From: Sisyra terminalis
Lineage: Eukaryota > Arthropoda > Insecta > Neuroptera > Sisyridae
Assembly: GCA_958496175.1 (NCBI GenBank)
Contig: OY292274.1
Span: 10,230,001 to 10,294,000, forward strand
Direction: 5' to 3'
DNA: 64,000 bases
Shown: positions 47,411 through 60,520 of the stretch, in pieces
How the letters are laid out: each line of letters opens with the position of its first letter
Position numbering within the stretch: the first letter of the stretch is position 1
The notes under the pieces: generated by a model
The model's input: only the letters and a program-made list of their open reading frames with translations
Database searches by the model: none
Told to the model about the DNA's origin: nothing
Translations under genes and position numbers: made by a program

Positions 47411-50262
47411 TTGAATCTGTTTTACATAAAATATTTTATTCAAACATTTATATTACCTTAAAGCCGTGACCTGCATCAATATTTTTTCATCAAAAATAAA
47501 ATTTAGTAATATTTTTTGGAGCCTTGGAAAAGCTTTAGATATTTGATTGTCAAAAATTAGGGCTCTTTTTTTGGTCACCCGTGAAAAAGTATTCAATAAA
47601 ACTAATCAGTTTTAGCCGAATTTAACAGCCTACATATACTCGATATTGGTGAGGTTTTGAAAATCAAAAACTCACTAATTTAGCATGTGAAAACCAATAA
47701 TCGATACCTACTTTTAAAAACCGTAATAACATACAGGACACTGATCATTCGGGACGGTAAAATATCAATAATACTCTTTTTATAAAAAAAGATTGTACTA
47801 ATTTTTAACTATAAAATTACACATTTTATGATTGTCTTTAGTTTCCAAAATAAAGCAATGTGCTTATTGAAAATTGACTATCGAAATTTTAATTCTTTGA
47901 AATGATTTAAAAAGTTATTAAACCAAAATATATTTGAATTTTTATTCCCTTACTTTCGAGATAACTATAAATCTTTTATTTTGTTTTTTTTTATATTTAT
48001 TTCGACTGAAGAGTACAAAAAAATAAATTATTATATTGGACATTGACTTCTCGGCTTTTTACAATATATTGATATGTATCACAAAAAATGACAATTTTTT
48101 ACCGAGCAAATTCAATTTTAAAACCCCAAACTGAAAATTACTCCTTACCTTATAAATCTCACAAAGTTTTCAGCTTAAATATTTAATGTCTTGGAAAGTA
48201 TAAGTTTGCCTTTTATCAATTTTTTAATATTTCGCTAACGTTAGACGAAATTTTTGATATACTCATTAATTATAGTTGAATTTTTCATTATTTCAAAAGA
48301 TAAATCACCAAAAATTAAGTAACTTTCCCGGGCTAGATATAGCTCACAAATAAACAAAACATTGGGCCGCCCATTTTTCCTACAATGCCAATAATTTTCT
48401 AAACTTTTGTCAATAATACATCACGATTTTCGGAAAAGTAAATTTTGTACGTTTTAAATCGTCATTTTGAAGTGAAAATTTCTTTAGCATCGTTATGACT
48501 TGAAATTTCTGAAACGGAAACGGAAAGCGGCAATAAAAAGAGAAACATATTTATAAATCTATAAGATTTAACATGAAAGAGAATGAGGTAGGAAAAATTA
48601 GTATTTCTTATGGTTGTGCGCGCCTGCGTATTACGCTACTTGAGAATGGTTTTCATTGAGACCAATAACAACCGTGTTATATTGCTTATTATAATTGTAA
48701 GCATAAACATTTCATTATTTAAATAAAATTAATTTTCAAGTTTGCCGTAAATGAATACGGATTATTGTCATGATTATCAAAAAAAAAATAAGAAAACAAA
48801 GCTATAAAGACGTCAAAAGGTTCAGCAGAACGTGTTCGTGAATTTTGGGCACGCCGAAAACATTATTAAATAAGAAAAATAATAGTTCTTATACGTTTAA
48901 TAATGATTCGACCGTGCAAAATAGTAAATATGATGCTAGTAAGTACTTAAATATTTTCTAACCACATATTTCGTCCTTAATCACGAAATTTCAATAAAAT
49001 AAAAGATAATTTAAAATTAATTCCGAAATCACATAATATTACGAACTGTTTTTCAGCTGCTACTCAAATGAATGTACAACCGATTTCTTAGGTACTCACA
49101 ATTTTGTAAAAATAAAGTTGCTTATGAAGAATTTCGTTAAAAATGTTTTAACAGTATGTTCGGTCATAATATGTGCTCCTTTTGTGAACGATTGTGATTC
49201 CAACGAAATTTAAAACCACAACATCCAGGACATCTTCTTTTTTGGATAATAATTAAAAATTCTACTAAAAATGATAATATTTTACTATGCTGCACGTATT
49301 TTCAAGCAATCGAGAAAAATATAATTCCAACGATGTCTAATTACAATAGTTTCAAATATTAAACGATGCCTACATCTTTACCACCACTGGATTTATTTCA
49401 TACTTCCATTATCATAAGCTCTCGGTATCATTTATCGAAAATGCAAATTTGGATTCAGGATAAATTTTTGTAACATATCTGCGCATAAATCGTAAAATAA
49501 ACTCTACAATTATCCTACTCATAAAACCTTACATTCGTCTCAAAATCTTGAAGTTCAATTTTTTTGAAGGTTTCACTTTTACCGAGTGTGAACTGCACAT
49601 ATGTGTTCTTTTTTTGTGGGAAATTTCCTCAGTTTTTTTTTTTTGATAATAACTTTTGATTTCTAGCATGATTTATAAGTTATAATAGACGAGGTTTTTT
49701 TTTTTGAAAATGTTAATTTGCAAGAGTGGTACCCAGTGCCTCCCGGTGACGGATTTTTTGGTTGAAGTCATGTTTGGGACCATATTTATTAAAAAAATAA
49801 TAATTGTCTTCTTCGTTCTTTTTGGTGAGTTCACTTATAAGTTTTAGTTCTTCGACTGTTGATTTTGAAAATTCACAAACAGAAATTTTTTATACATTTT
49901 TATCAAAGTTCTTCAAATAATATTTTAAGCCTATGAAAAATGTTTGACAGCCAGTAAAAAAATAATTTATTCTAAGAATGAGTTACACAGCGTTTTTAAA
50001 TAAATTTTCCATCAATATTTGCATTTGCAGCATCGTTTTTGATTTCCAACAATAGCACCATTCTCTTATTAAATTTGAATGAACCAATTGGTGTCTTAAT
50101 TAGGATACTAACTTTATGAACGAGGGCTGTTTTTCTCTGTTTAGAAACAATAACGAAATTTTAACTACAGATAATCAGGAAACTGTTAATTTTATAATCA
50201 ATACTTTACCACAACGTTGTTTTATACTGTTTTTTACAATTTATAATAACAAGAAATCAGTA
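47411..50262. other. AT-rich spacer, no gene seen
   Basis: No coding or mobile-element signature was recognised on either strand. Confidence 0.5.
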
Positions 50263-51170
50263 GGGGAACCTGTGGCAGAACGGGGTACCTAAACTTTAAT
50301 TACAATTTACGAGAAGTTTACGAAACAATCTCATTGTTTTGTAATTTATGTATTTATTTAATTCATTCTTTACAAACAAAAAAAGGTTTTATTGATTTAA
50401 ATTAATAATTTATATTAAAAATTTATGTTTCAAAAACAAATGGAAATTTCCATGCTCCATCCCCTGGGGCACAATGGGAAATGAGCCTGGAACGCAATGG
50501 GATTCTTGTTATTAGCATAGTTCGCAAATGAAGACACTGCCATCGTCGTGTTTAGCCCAGGACATGCCAAATGTGCCCATTTTTGACAAATACTGCAGGA
50601 ACACCAACTTTCATTAGATTTGAAGTTTAAATCCTCACAGTATAAGCAAATTACCTCTGCATCTTCCGACCTTTCTTATATATGAACTGTCGGCTAGTTT
50701 TCCTTATATATGTACGCACTATCTGCTAATAAAATAAAAATGTCTATCTGAATGGGAAATACTATCTACATTGTATATCCCATTCCGCCCCACCCATTGT
50801 GCTCCAAAGCACCTTTCCCACAAGCACGACTATTATGGAAGGATATATTGGTTATATTTGAATTATCACTGGGCTTTTAGTTAGTCAACAGTATATTTAA
50901 AAAAACATGTCATGTTAATATTCAAACAAATAATAGTACATTGTATAATTACTTTAGTGTTACTGTGCAAAAATTGGAATTCAGAAACGTTAATTCGACT
51001 TTTGAATAAAATAAAAATAACTGCACTCTTTATTGGCAATAGCCACTTCTTATAACGCAGCACAGTTAATTGAACAATGAGTATGATTTTTACGCGTTTT
51101 TGTCACCTGTAGCAAGCGCTAATTCCATTTCCTATCCCGCTCCAGTACCCCATTCCGCCCCGTGTTCTCA
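50263..51170 (+). mobile_element. TA-target DNA transposon, copy C (uninterrupted)
   Basis: 908 bases, start GGGGAACCTGTGGCAGAACG, end complementary to TGAGAACACGGGGCGGAATG, TA directly outside both ends. It is the reference for the insertions in copies A and B. Inner ends of both sides carry G-rich GGGGCGGAAYGGG-like repeats. It is non-coding. Confidence 0.82.
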
Positions 51171-53249
51171 TATATATCTTCCAAAAACGAAATTATCAAT
51201 AATAATTAAAAAGTTCGTGAATAAATACATCCTCATATAAAAAACAGCAATATAATTATAACTTTTCTAAATGGAATTTCCTACTATAATTCCTTGCTTA
51301 TAACAGCGGTTGTACGTTTTCTAATTTTATTTTGTTCATGTCCTTAAAAAATAAACCTATTTTTTGTATTAAATAATGAAATAGATGTGGAACCCTTTCT
51401 TTTAATTATGGACAATTAAGGGACAACAAAAACCGCTTCTCTCAAATGCAGAAACTCTTTTCGGTCGCAAATAAAAATTCAAGAGCGCCATTTACATTAA
51501 ATTTCAGGCTCTGAAATTGACGCCACTGCTGTAAAACAAAATCACATCAAAAATGTGAAAGCCGCTTTTGTGATAGCTTTAATGTCCCATTGAAAATACA
51601 GGGACGAGAAAGTGATTGTGTAGACGATCCAAGCCTAAGTATCCCCAATTAAAAGCGGTGGTATTGAAATAATACGAGCACATCGATAATCCAAACTCTA
51701 AACATATGCCTCTCTCTTGTAAATATAAAAAACTGCCCCTTGCACGTGTATAAATTAACCCCCGTAACTAACATCACCTAACACTCTCAATCAAGGGTCG
51801 CACTTACCCCCTTTGGAATGAGGAAACGGTGGCGGTCAGTTAGTTTGCCCCTTGCAAATAAATTGCGGTTTGCGACCGAGCAGACCATAGCATAGAGCTT
51901 TAGTCCCAGGAGTGTCCATCGTGGTTATTCTTGAATTGGACAAACATTGATTTTGCAAATATACAATCTTCACTTTCTGATCATTAAATACTAACCGTAT
52001 GAAAATTTAATTTCGCTTTGATTGAAAAGGGAATTCACTTTCTTCCACCACTACTAAACTTACACTCAAAATTTAACTTTATCTATTAAGTTTCGGCTAA
52101 CTTTCGATCAAATATTAGATTAAACATTAATAGAACTTACGTAATGTAACATAAATAAACGTTTAGGAAACCCTTAAAGTTGGTTTTAAAAACAATTTCA
52201 GCTCTTTGTTTTTATCCACTTAATTTGTGAAAACTTTAAGATAGATGACTTTCCATGCACTGTTTTATTTTTATACTTTTAAACTTGAACATTTCACTTA
52301 ACACTCTCTCTTTTATTTATCGCAAATGTTTACAAAGTTCTACCAAAAATATTACACAATTATCTTACGACTAAAATGAAACTTAACGATGAAATAAACA
52401 TATTTTTTCCTGAATAATTACCTAACGTCAAGAATTTTAATTATTCCATCAAAGCTCAAGTGGAAAGATGTGCACACATTTTATTACCAATTCTTTTGCG
52501 AACTGGACTTTATAGGGGATCGGTTTTACGATATTGTTCTAAAATAAACCCTTTTATCGTCACCATTAAACACCCTTTTAGGTTGAAATTAATTTTTAGC
52601 CCTCGTTTATTGAATTGGTTATGACAATCAGCCCAAAATTAAAAACCATTTTGAAATATTCGCATTGTAAAGTTGATGCATAGTACGAAATATTTTTTAA
52701 ATACCGAAATTATCCTCTGACTTTTCACGGGGAAAATACGTGATAGCGAAAATGAGCACTTATTTTTGTTGAATTTATGAATGATTGCCAGGCAATAATT
52801 CATGGAATTTTTCCTTGTTTACACATTTGCAAAAGCTCCGATTTAAGTTAAGCACATATTTGTAACGTGATTTATTGCTATTGGAAAATCATAATATTTA
52901 TCATATAACGCAGAAAAGTTTTGACTCATGCATAGCAGCGTATGTTATATTCTATACCTGTACGAATTGAGAACGTTAACGCCATATTGCGTAGTTGCAC
53001 GTGCAATCGAAACCATTCATGTTTCTTCTGTCACATGTGTGATTTATCTTCGTGCATATAAATCAGAATGTCGAATTTATATTTTTCTACAACGTAAAAG
53101 AAATGTGGAGTTTGTAAGGAGTGTTTGATAGGTCCGGGAAAAAAACTTAGCAAGTCTCAAGGCTAAAGGATTTTTTTTCCTGTGTCATTTTTTCCATATA
53201 ATAATACGAGTAGCCTAGGAATAAATTATTTTTAACTTAAAAAATGTAA
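51171..53249. other. Spacer with a higher-complexity island
   Basis: About 51420-51950 is non-repetitive and less AT-rich, with tttcaggctctgaaa and other complex stretches, but no exon could be defined. 52930-53130 has a 66-codon open frame without motifs. Confidence 0.45.
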
Positions 53250-53850
53250 TCTATGGGATACAATTGTGGGGTACTGCACCCAACTCCAACATTGAAATCC
53301 TACAAAGATTTCAATCAAGGACCCTACGACAAATAATCGGTGCTCCATGGTATATAAACAATAAAAAAATGCATGAAGATACAGAAATGCCATCTGTTTA
53401 AGGAGGAAATTCAAAGATTTAGTAAAAAAATGCCTGAGAAAACTAGACGATCATTCCAACCATCTCGCAATAAACTTATTGGACAACAGTGAGATGATAA
53501 GAAGGTTACAAAAATGGAATATAATAGATTTACCTGATAGATTTTGTAACTAAACAAATATTCCTATTAACTATTTATTGCCAAATTATTATTTCTCATT
53601 ATAAAGCTTAATTTTTATATATATTTATTATATATTGATGTTTCACATTATTATTAGCATTGATATTGTTATTATAAACTATTATTATTATTCTTATTGC
53701 TACTGTTGATCGTTTTTATTATTGTTGTTATTGGTATAACAATTACTATTATCGTTATTGTTGCTATTGATTGTTAAAAACCTTTGTACTTATACAGCAC
53801 TAATCTACTGGGACTAGTGCTTACATGTGATTGTCTATGGACTGAATGCA
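53250..53850 (+). mobile_element. Jockey LINE 3' end
   Basis: 5'-truncated copy containing the last coding part and the complete 3'-UTR, ending near gactgaatgcac before a (TA)n run. The UTR is shared with 16661-17212. Confidence 0.75.
53252..53552 (+). pseudogene. Jockey ORF2 C-terminus, frameshifted
   Basis: IQLWGTAPNSNIEILQRFQS and RTLRQIIGAPWYINN match the region after the palm of Jockey-type ORF2. After a stop and frame change come EEIQRFSKK, then in another frame DDHSNHLAINLL and IRRLQKW, the conserved end. Broken in at least two places. Confidence 0.75.
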
Positions 53851-53851
53851 C

Positions 53852-53852
<1 letters not shown>

Positions 53853-53877
<25 letters not shown>
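53853..53877. repeat. (TA)n microsatellite at LINE tail
   Basis: About 12 TA units directly after the LINE 3'-UTR; the other copy of this LINE ends without it. Confidence 0.9.
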
Positions 53878-53882
<5 letters not shown>

Positions 53883-55689
53883 ACACAAATATTATGTACT
53901 AATAACGTATTTAACTAAAACTATATTCTTCGTTTGTTATTATATATGTTTTTAAATTCACTGGCCTCCACCTCTACTGGCCTACCAAATGTTTGGGACA
54001 ATTCTTCAGTTGAATATATTGCTTTGTACATTGACGGGAAATATGTTTTATCTAAAGAGAATTGCTTTGGAAATTTCCACAAAAATGATAAAGTTATTAA
54101 CAATAATAAGAAAAATACGAAGTAATTATTTCAGTATTCCGTATACCAGTATTGTTTAATAGTTTATTTTGGCTTTTTATTTTATATTAGGCATAAAATT
54201 ATGAATTATATCCCCTCCATTTAATATTTCCAGTAAATATTTATTTCTTTCAATTTCAAATATGATAGATGTCAAAACGTGGTGAAAATAACGTTATTTT
54301 GTAAACGAGTAAATAAGACGCAAAAACATACCAACTTGAACAAAATTTCTCCCATACATTCCTACCAACCCATTTCTAGTACTTGTCTGTTCTATACTTT
54401 GACAAAAAAAATTAACCGGGTAATTGTTCACATCAATTTCTAACAACTCTTGCACTAGTATACTTAAAAAATTTCCAATGACTAGTGCAATAAATTACAC
54501 ATGAAAACTTTTAGTTAGACGCAATATGTGTAGTTACTAGTCATGGGGACCTGAACTATATTAGTGAAGATCCGGCTCAAAGTTCATTCTTTTTTTGAAC
54601 TGAAGCTCCAAATCGAACCTTAGAATCAATTTTTGACTCCTATTTTAGCTTTGGTGTAAATTTTTTTTGACTGAGTTTATTTTTGCTCATTAATCCCTTC
54701 CATCAAATACCAATTTAAATACAACTTTATTGTATGGATGTTTGAAAAAATGTATGGGGCTTAGTAAAAAATATTTGTGTTCATTTAAATTGGTTTTTGT
54801 ATAAGAATCTACTGCACTTTACAACTGTTTAAAGCATTAAAAAGAACTGAAGCCAATATGAAGTTTGATAACTCCGATTTCGGCTTCACTAAAAACGTTG
54901 TTTTAACTTTAACTCCATCTCCTCAATCCTGATAGGTCGGCTGCACAATTTCAAAACACAGTAAGAGACAAAAATTACATTTTCCAGGGAATCAATAAAA
55001 CCTATTTCCTTTTAGCCCCACTAAATTGTATTCTTTAATGACAAATTAACCGTTGGTTATTGTAATAGATTAGGATGACAACATGTTAAAAAATATAAAT
55101 ATCATTTTTACTAGGATTGTGATATTTATTGTACTGACTAGGTTAAAAGTTGTCGGATCATTAAAAAAAAATATATTTAACCAATTTAAAAATACAGTAA
55201 GTGCATTTACATACTTGGTTATTTATTTGAGATTAGTGCAGCAAATCAGTAGAACAAAGTTTGTGAATGAAAAAAAAAGTATTTAGGACAGTTTCTAATT
55301 TTATTTATTGAAAACATAGTATAGAATTATGACTTTAGACTTATTATTCACTTTCAGGGATTCCCAAAAAAAAATTCTGTTGTCTGGCATTAATAGACAT
55401 TACTTCTTTAATATACTGTTTTTATTATCTAAGGATATTCCCCGAAATTCATGATCTGTTTGAGGAAGTTCGGTAGTTTTAAATTTTATCAAAAGAAAAT
55501 CAATTTCAGTGTAATCATTGCTGAAATTTTTTTATACGTCAATTTACGTGAACCTGATACAAACTTAACTTCCACAATAGAATCAAGAAAAAAAGTTTTT
55601 AAAGGATCATTCGTTTTTCGAGCTGTACGTTTTTCCTTTCGCCAATCATAAAAATCATTTTCTAATGTTTGATTTTATCAAAAATTTGT
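53878..55689. other. AT-rich spacer, no gene seen
   Basis: Short open frames only, no motif. Confidence 0.5.
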
Positions 55690-55944
55690 AAGCAGTAAAA
55701 TATATGCAGGTTACTAGAATTTTAAAATTGTTGTTTTGAGCGTTACTTTGCTTTAAATTTGACGAATTAGAAAAGAAATGTACTTACTAGGTTTATCAAA
55801 TTTGATATATACATTAAAAAAAATCAAAAGCAAAATATATGGGACTTGCTAGGGTTTTAAAATTATTTTGAGAGTTACTTTGTTTTAAATTTGACTAATT
55901 AAAAAAATAATGCACTTACTAGGCTTATCAATTTTGATATTTAT
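55690..55944. repeat. Tandem duplication, two units of about 128 bases
   Basis: Both units share gcaaaatatatg-like starts, then ttttaaaatt, a gagttactttg block, ttaaatttgac and cttactagg, then tatcaaatttgata or a close variant. They differ by scattered substitutions and small gaps, so the duplication is not recent. Confidence 0.75.
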
Positions 55945-56458
55945 ACGACAAAGATCACATTTTTGGAATATATCAATCGAATCATGTTCCCACGACTCTA
56001 TTGGAACGAAAAATGCTTAAAAATCGATTTTGAAAAATTTGTCCCTTACTGTATTTTGAAATTAGGCAGCCGAGGTGATGTATTAACTTTCATAAGAAAC
56101 AAAGAAAAGTGTGTGATAATTGCGCTGGAAAAACGTAGTTCAGATAAATGGAGCAGAAATATTTTTTGATGCTCAATCTACGTACTTAAAGCAAGTGTTA
56201 AAGGAATAAAAAATTAACTGATTTCAGCTCTTAACAATCATATTTCGAATGCAATAGAATGTAAGTTTGATTTTTTTTTTCGAATACACCAAAAAAAATA
56301 CGATTGAATCAAGAGAATTCCACCCTCAGCCTAGAAATTCAGATTATCCCTAAAGTAATCAAGAATAGACGAAGACGCTATATTGCAGCAAGCAGAGAAG
56401 AGCTCCATTGAAGACCAATTATCTGTCAAAAGGTCGCTAGCAAATTAACTTATAGTTA

Positions 56459-56463
<5 letters not shown>
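55945..56463. other. Spacer, no gene identified
   Basis: Contains a 68-codon open frame (55963-56169, +) with a mixed charged composition but no recognised family. Confidence 0.4.

Positions 56464-56488
<25 letters not shown>
56464..56488. repeat. (TA)n microsatellite, left of fold-back element
   Basis: About 12 TA units abutting the element. Confidence 0.95.
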
Positions 56489-56489
<1 letters not shown>

Positions 56490-57304
56490 TAGGGTGTTTT
56501 TTTTTGGGGACTATTATTTTTGCTCCCATGCCGAAATTTTGTTGGAAATACTTCAAAAAAAATCCCTGAAAGTTTGAGCTCTTAATATTAATATTAAGTA
56601 CTCGCTCACAGCGTGTGAATATTTTCCATTTAAAATACACGTAAACTTTGATTTTTTTTTAAATTTTTATAGCTCAGCGGCATTTTATGGTATCACCTAG
56701 CTCAAAGTCGGGATTTTTTTACAATTGTATGCTCTACAAAAGTGCCTATTTTTAATAATTTTAAATAAGGAATAAAAAATCAATATTTTCATAAATTTTA
56801 CTCAATAATCCGTAAAAATTTTCAGAGAAATTCAAGGCTCAATATCTCGAGAAATATCGATCTTAGCAATTTGGTTTTCTAGAACTTTTTTGTAGCAAAT
56901 TAAATTTCCAATAAATTTAATATTTACATTTTTTCTGTAGGTCTTGTAATTCATCAGTTACTGAGAGAAAAACGAGAAATCTATGAAAAATCTAAGTTTA
57001 GTGACCCGTACTAGCTCGCTCGTCTAAATTACGATTTTGCCGCAATAGGCACTTTTGTAGAGCACACAATTGCAAAAAAATCCCGACTTTGAGCTAGGCG
57101 ATACCATAAAATGCCACTGAGCTATAAAAATTTAAAAAAAAAATCAAAGTTTACGTGTATTTTAAATGGAAAATATTCACACGCTGTGAGCGAGTACTTA
57201 ATATTAATATTAAGAGCTCAAACTTTCAGGGATGTTTTTTTGAAGTATTTCCAACAAAATTTCGGCTTGGGAGCAAAAAAAAAATAGTCCCAAAAAAAAA
57301 CACC

Positions 57305-57308
<4 letters not shown>
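56489..57308. mobile_element. Long-inverted-repeat element, copy 2, inside (TA)n
   Basis: Ends TTAGGGTGTTTTTTTT and its complement, with arms of about 280 bases that include agctcttaatattaatattaag and are strongly similar. Both sides are (TA)n, so target duplication length is unreadable; TA or TTA targets are both possible. Non-coding. It provides the empty site for the Helitron inserted in copy 1. Confidence 0.75.

Positions 57309-57383
<75 letters not shown>
57309..57383. repeat. (TA)n microsatellite, right of fold-back element
   Basis: About 37 TA units, almost uninterrupted. Open frames rich in tyrosine and isoleucine on both strands here come only from this repeat. Confidence 0.95.
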
Positions 57384-57391
<8 letters not shown>

Positions 57392-59093
57392 TTGGCTGAT
57401 TGGTAATATATGGATACAAAAAGTAATAACTGATATTTCAAGTATATACCATTTCAGGGATTAAATTTAAATCAATTAAGGTTGAAGAAAGTCATGTATT
57501 GTATTACATTAAATTTTATATTTGCTTAACTCTTTAATTTCCAAATAAAACTGATACATAATTTGGAATTGACCATTTTCAGTGTTTTTTAATTAGAAAA
57601 AAAAAGATTTTACATAGCCAATGAAACAACATACGGATTAGCATTTAAATGGGTTTAATTTTTGAATATCGTATTCAGAAAAGCATCGTTTTTACAATTC
57701 CCCTGTTTTCATTTCGTTTCGTTTTATACCATTTTTTATTGTTTTGTACTTTCATTGTGGTGTTTGTGACTCGCGTCTATTAGCACTGTAGTGCAGTGGA
57801 AGAAAAGAAGACCAAACGTTTTCATTAACGCTGGCAATTCATACGCTTTTGTATGCAAAGCGCTAATGATTTAAGAAGGAAAAATAAATATGTGAACGAG
57901 ATTAAACAAAATCGTGTTTAGAGTCTTTAAATAAATTTTGTTTGGGATAAAAATTTATGATTTTTTTTTTTTTTGGTACGTTTTACCTATAGCGTGTCTC
58001 ACCCTCGCGGTCACGTATCATTTAGCATTTTCCGGAAATATGGTTTTTCACCCTTCATTTTGTTTTTGTTGTATCAACTGATGTGTACGGAAATTTTTAT
58101 TGGTCATTTATTTTTACTGTCGTTTCTTTTAATCTGACTTTCGTCGTGTGGCACAAGCATCTTCGAACGTCTGTCGGCGCCAAAGCTACTGACGCAAATA
58201 TCGTTTAGATTTGATCTCTCGATATTACTTTTCTTTCTTTAATTACGTCAGCCTCCAAGACGGAGATTTCATTACAGCTGGAAATCCCCAAAGAGAAGTT
58301 CTAACAAAAAAAAAAAACGTATTTTATAAAGTACTGCTTTTTATTTCGCTATTTTTTTTTAATTTAAAATATTAAATCACGTGTAACGGAAACTAAAAAA
58401 TAATAATCCGTAAAAGATAATAAATTCTTCTTAATAATATAATTTATTAATCAAGTGTACAAATAATCAATACGATTTGAAAACGCAGCAATGTACTTAA
58501 GAAAACTTGAATACCACCATTTTAACTTTAAATATAAATTGCACCGCAAATTTGACTTTTTTTAGAACTTGTTGATAGTTTTTGTTGAGAGTCCTGGAGG
58601 AAAAACTTATTCGTTTGCATATTTTCCGTGAAAATGCTGTTTAAAGAAAAAGCTCGATTTAGCCATTGATTTTGTACATGTATTAATTTTGTTCCAAAAG
58701 TGTATAATCTGTTGGAGTTAATTAGTAATTTGAGATTTATATAACTTCTTTAAACACAAAATATCTAACAAGAATAAATGTTTTGAAAGGTAAAAGTATA
58801 AAGTATAATCACTTCAAAGACCATCAAAGAATGGTTTTATACTTATCATTGTTCCTTGTGAGACAACATGAAGGGCCATAAACACACCAAAAGATATATA
58901 ATCTTTCTTAAAATCCAACTGCTGGAATACCATTCCTTAATAGATTTCATTTGTGTCACAAGTCTGGAGCAATTGTGTCTTCTTCGAGTGTATTTAGGGA
59001 GCTATTTTTTGATGTAAATTTCAATTAAAAAGTAAAATATGTCGCGATCTTCTTTTTCCAGTAGTTATTTAAAACAACTTAAATTAAATTGAT
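57384..59093. other. Spacer with a higher-complexity island
   Basis: About 57990-58300 is non-repetitive and less AT-rich. No gene was recognised. Confidence 0.45.
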
Positions 59094-59122
59094 GCGCAGA
59101 CGAAGTCACGGGCATCAGCTTG
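59094..59122 (+). mobile_element. Helitron 3' end fragment
   Basis: cgcagacgaagtcacggg followed by catcagCTTG and T, closely matching the 3' end at 35131-35159; the terminal CTRR is CTTG. No 5' partner was found. Confidence 0.45.
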
Positions 59123-59130
59123 TATGTATA

Positions 59131-59350
59131 TTAGGATGTCCCAAAAGTATAAGTCCTTTTTTTTGAACACATACCCTTTCATTTTATTTAAACGTTCTTA
59201 AAACAATTGTAAATAAATCTTTATGCACCTAGAATCATTGCAATGGCGCGTGGGACTTAACGTATCGTGTACTTTCTGTCGCTTATTTGTAGTTGGTTAT
59301 TGCTAATTTGTTTTTTAAGTAGTGATATTGTTTTCATTCTGTCAACATAT
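59131..59350 (+). mobile_element. Mariner-like 5' end fragment
   Basis: TTAGGATGTCCCAAAAGT after a TA dinucleotide resembles the terminal repeat of mariner-family elements. The following 200 bases are compatible with a mariner leader but hold no transposase, and no opposite end was found. Confidence 0.4.
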
Positions 59351-60520
59351 CGATGAAATTACGCAATTCTAAAATGGGAATATTTTTAATAGGAAATGTA
59401 AAATATTTCATAACTTCCCTCAAATGAACCAGTATAAGTAGTTCTATTGTTTAATATTCTTGAAGTAATTTAAGTGTTAATAAAAACGCAAATCTTTTCG
59501 AGAATGAATTCTTTATTGGAAAAAAGTGCGTATACCAATTAAATCTTTACCTAGCTTTGTAAAAAAATTAACAATCGTATACCAAATTTAAAGAGATTTA
59601 CAAAAAAAAAACAAACAAAATTTCAAGAAACTTTGTCTTTCAATTTTGAAAAAAAGAGTTTACAAGAAACTTTACCCGCCTCAACTACGAGCACACAATT
59701 CTAAGGATACTTAACGAAAAATTTCCTAACTTCAAAGTTAGTGGTAGTATTAGATAGGCGTCAGTTCAGTATAAGAAATTGTGTGTTTATTACTGAAGCG
59801 ATTATTGTGCCACTGAGACCAAAGCATCGATGAATTTTTCATACGTAATTTCTTCATTCCAATAATAAGGAAGAATGAAAAGAGCACGCAGAAGATATAA
59901 AAGTCAATTTCTAAAATGAGTCGACAAATTGGTATTAAAGGTCAAACAACTACAAGTCCTAACATTTTATTGTGCAAAAATTTCCGAGAAAACTGGAAAA
60001 CTATCAATCCTGAGAAAATACAAAGTTGCACAGAAAAGTTATCATGCCTGAATGTTTCAGACATCGACAAAATGTTAGAATTTTACCGAATTGAATTGAC
60101 TTAAGAAATCACTAAAAATGATTATTTATAATTGATCTTTTGATATTAACTATTGGCCTCCTAAGTGAGACAACAATGCTATTTAACTGTAAAAGCATCT
60201 AACCAAGATTTAGGCTTCTTAAAGACTATGAAAGGTTACAAAAATAGACAGTAGGATCTCTAAAGCAGCTTTACAGTTTTCGCAGCATTTATGGTATTTA
60301 ATAGATGAAATGTTTGTCTTTTCTCTGTTTTGCGATGATGTAGAGTGCAAACCAAAAACCAAAAAAAAAAATCACGAAAAAAAAGTTTCTTGCTAACCTA
60401 ATATAACGTCGCTGAAAAAGTATAACTTTATTTAACTTTAATTTTTCTAACGTTAGTTATAAACTTTTTACTAATCAAGTTCGCATCAATATTTCTGTTT
60501 CTTATTGAAAAGTTACAACA
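59351..60520. other. AT-rich spacer, no gene identified
   Basis: Includes a 62-codon open frame (59916-60104, +) with two cysteines and a plausible helical composition but no family match known to me. Confidence 0.4.

Noticed and set aside
57155..57441. Open frames rich in Tyr-Ile on both strands
   Set aside because: They are translations of a (TA)n repeat and of a transposon arm.
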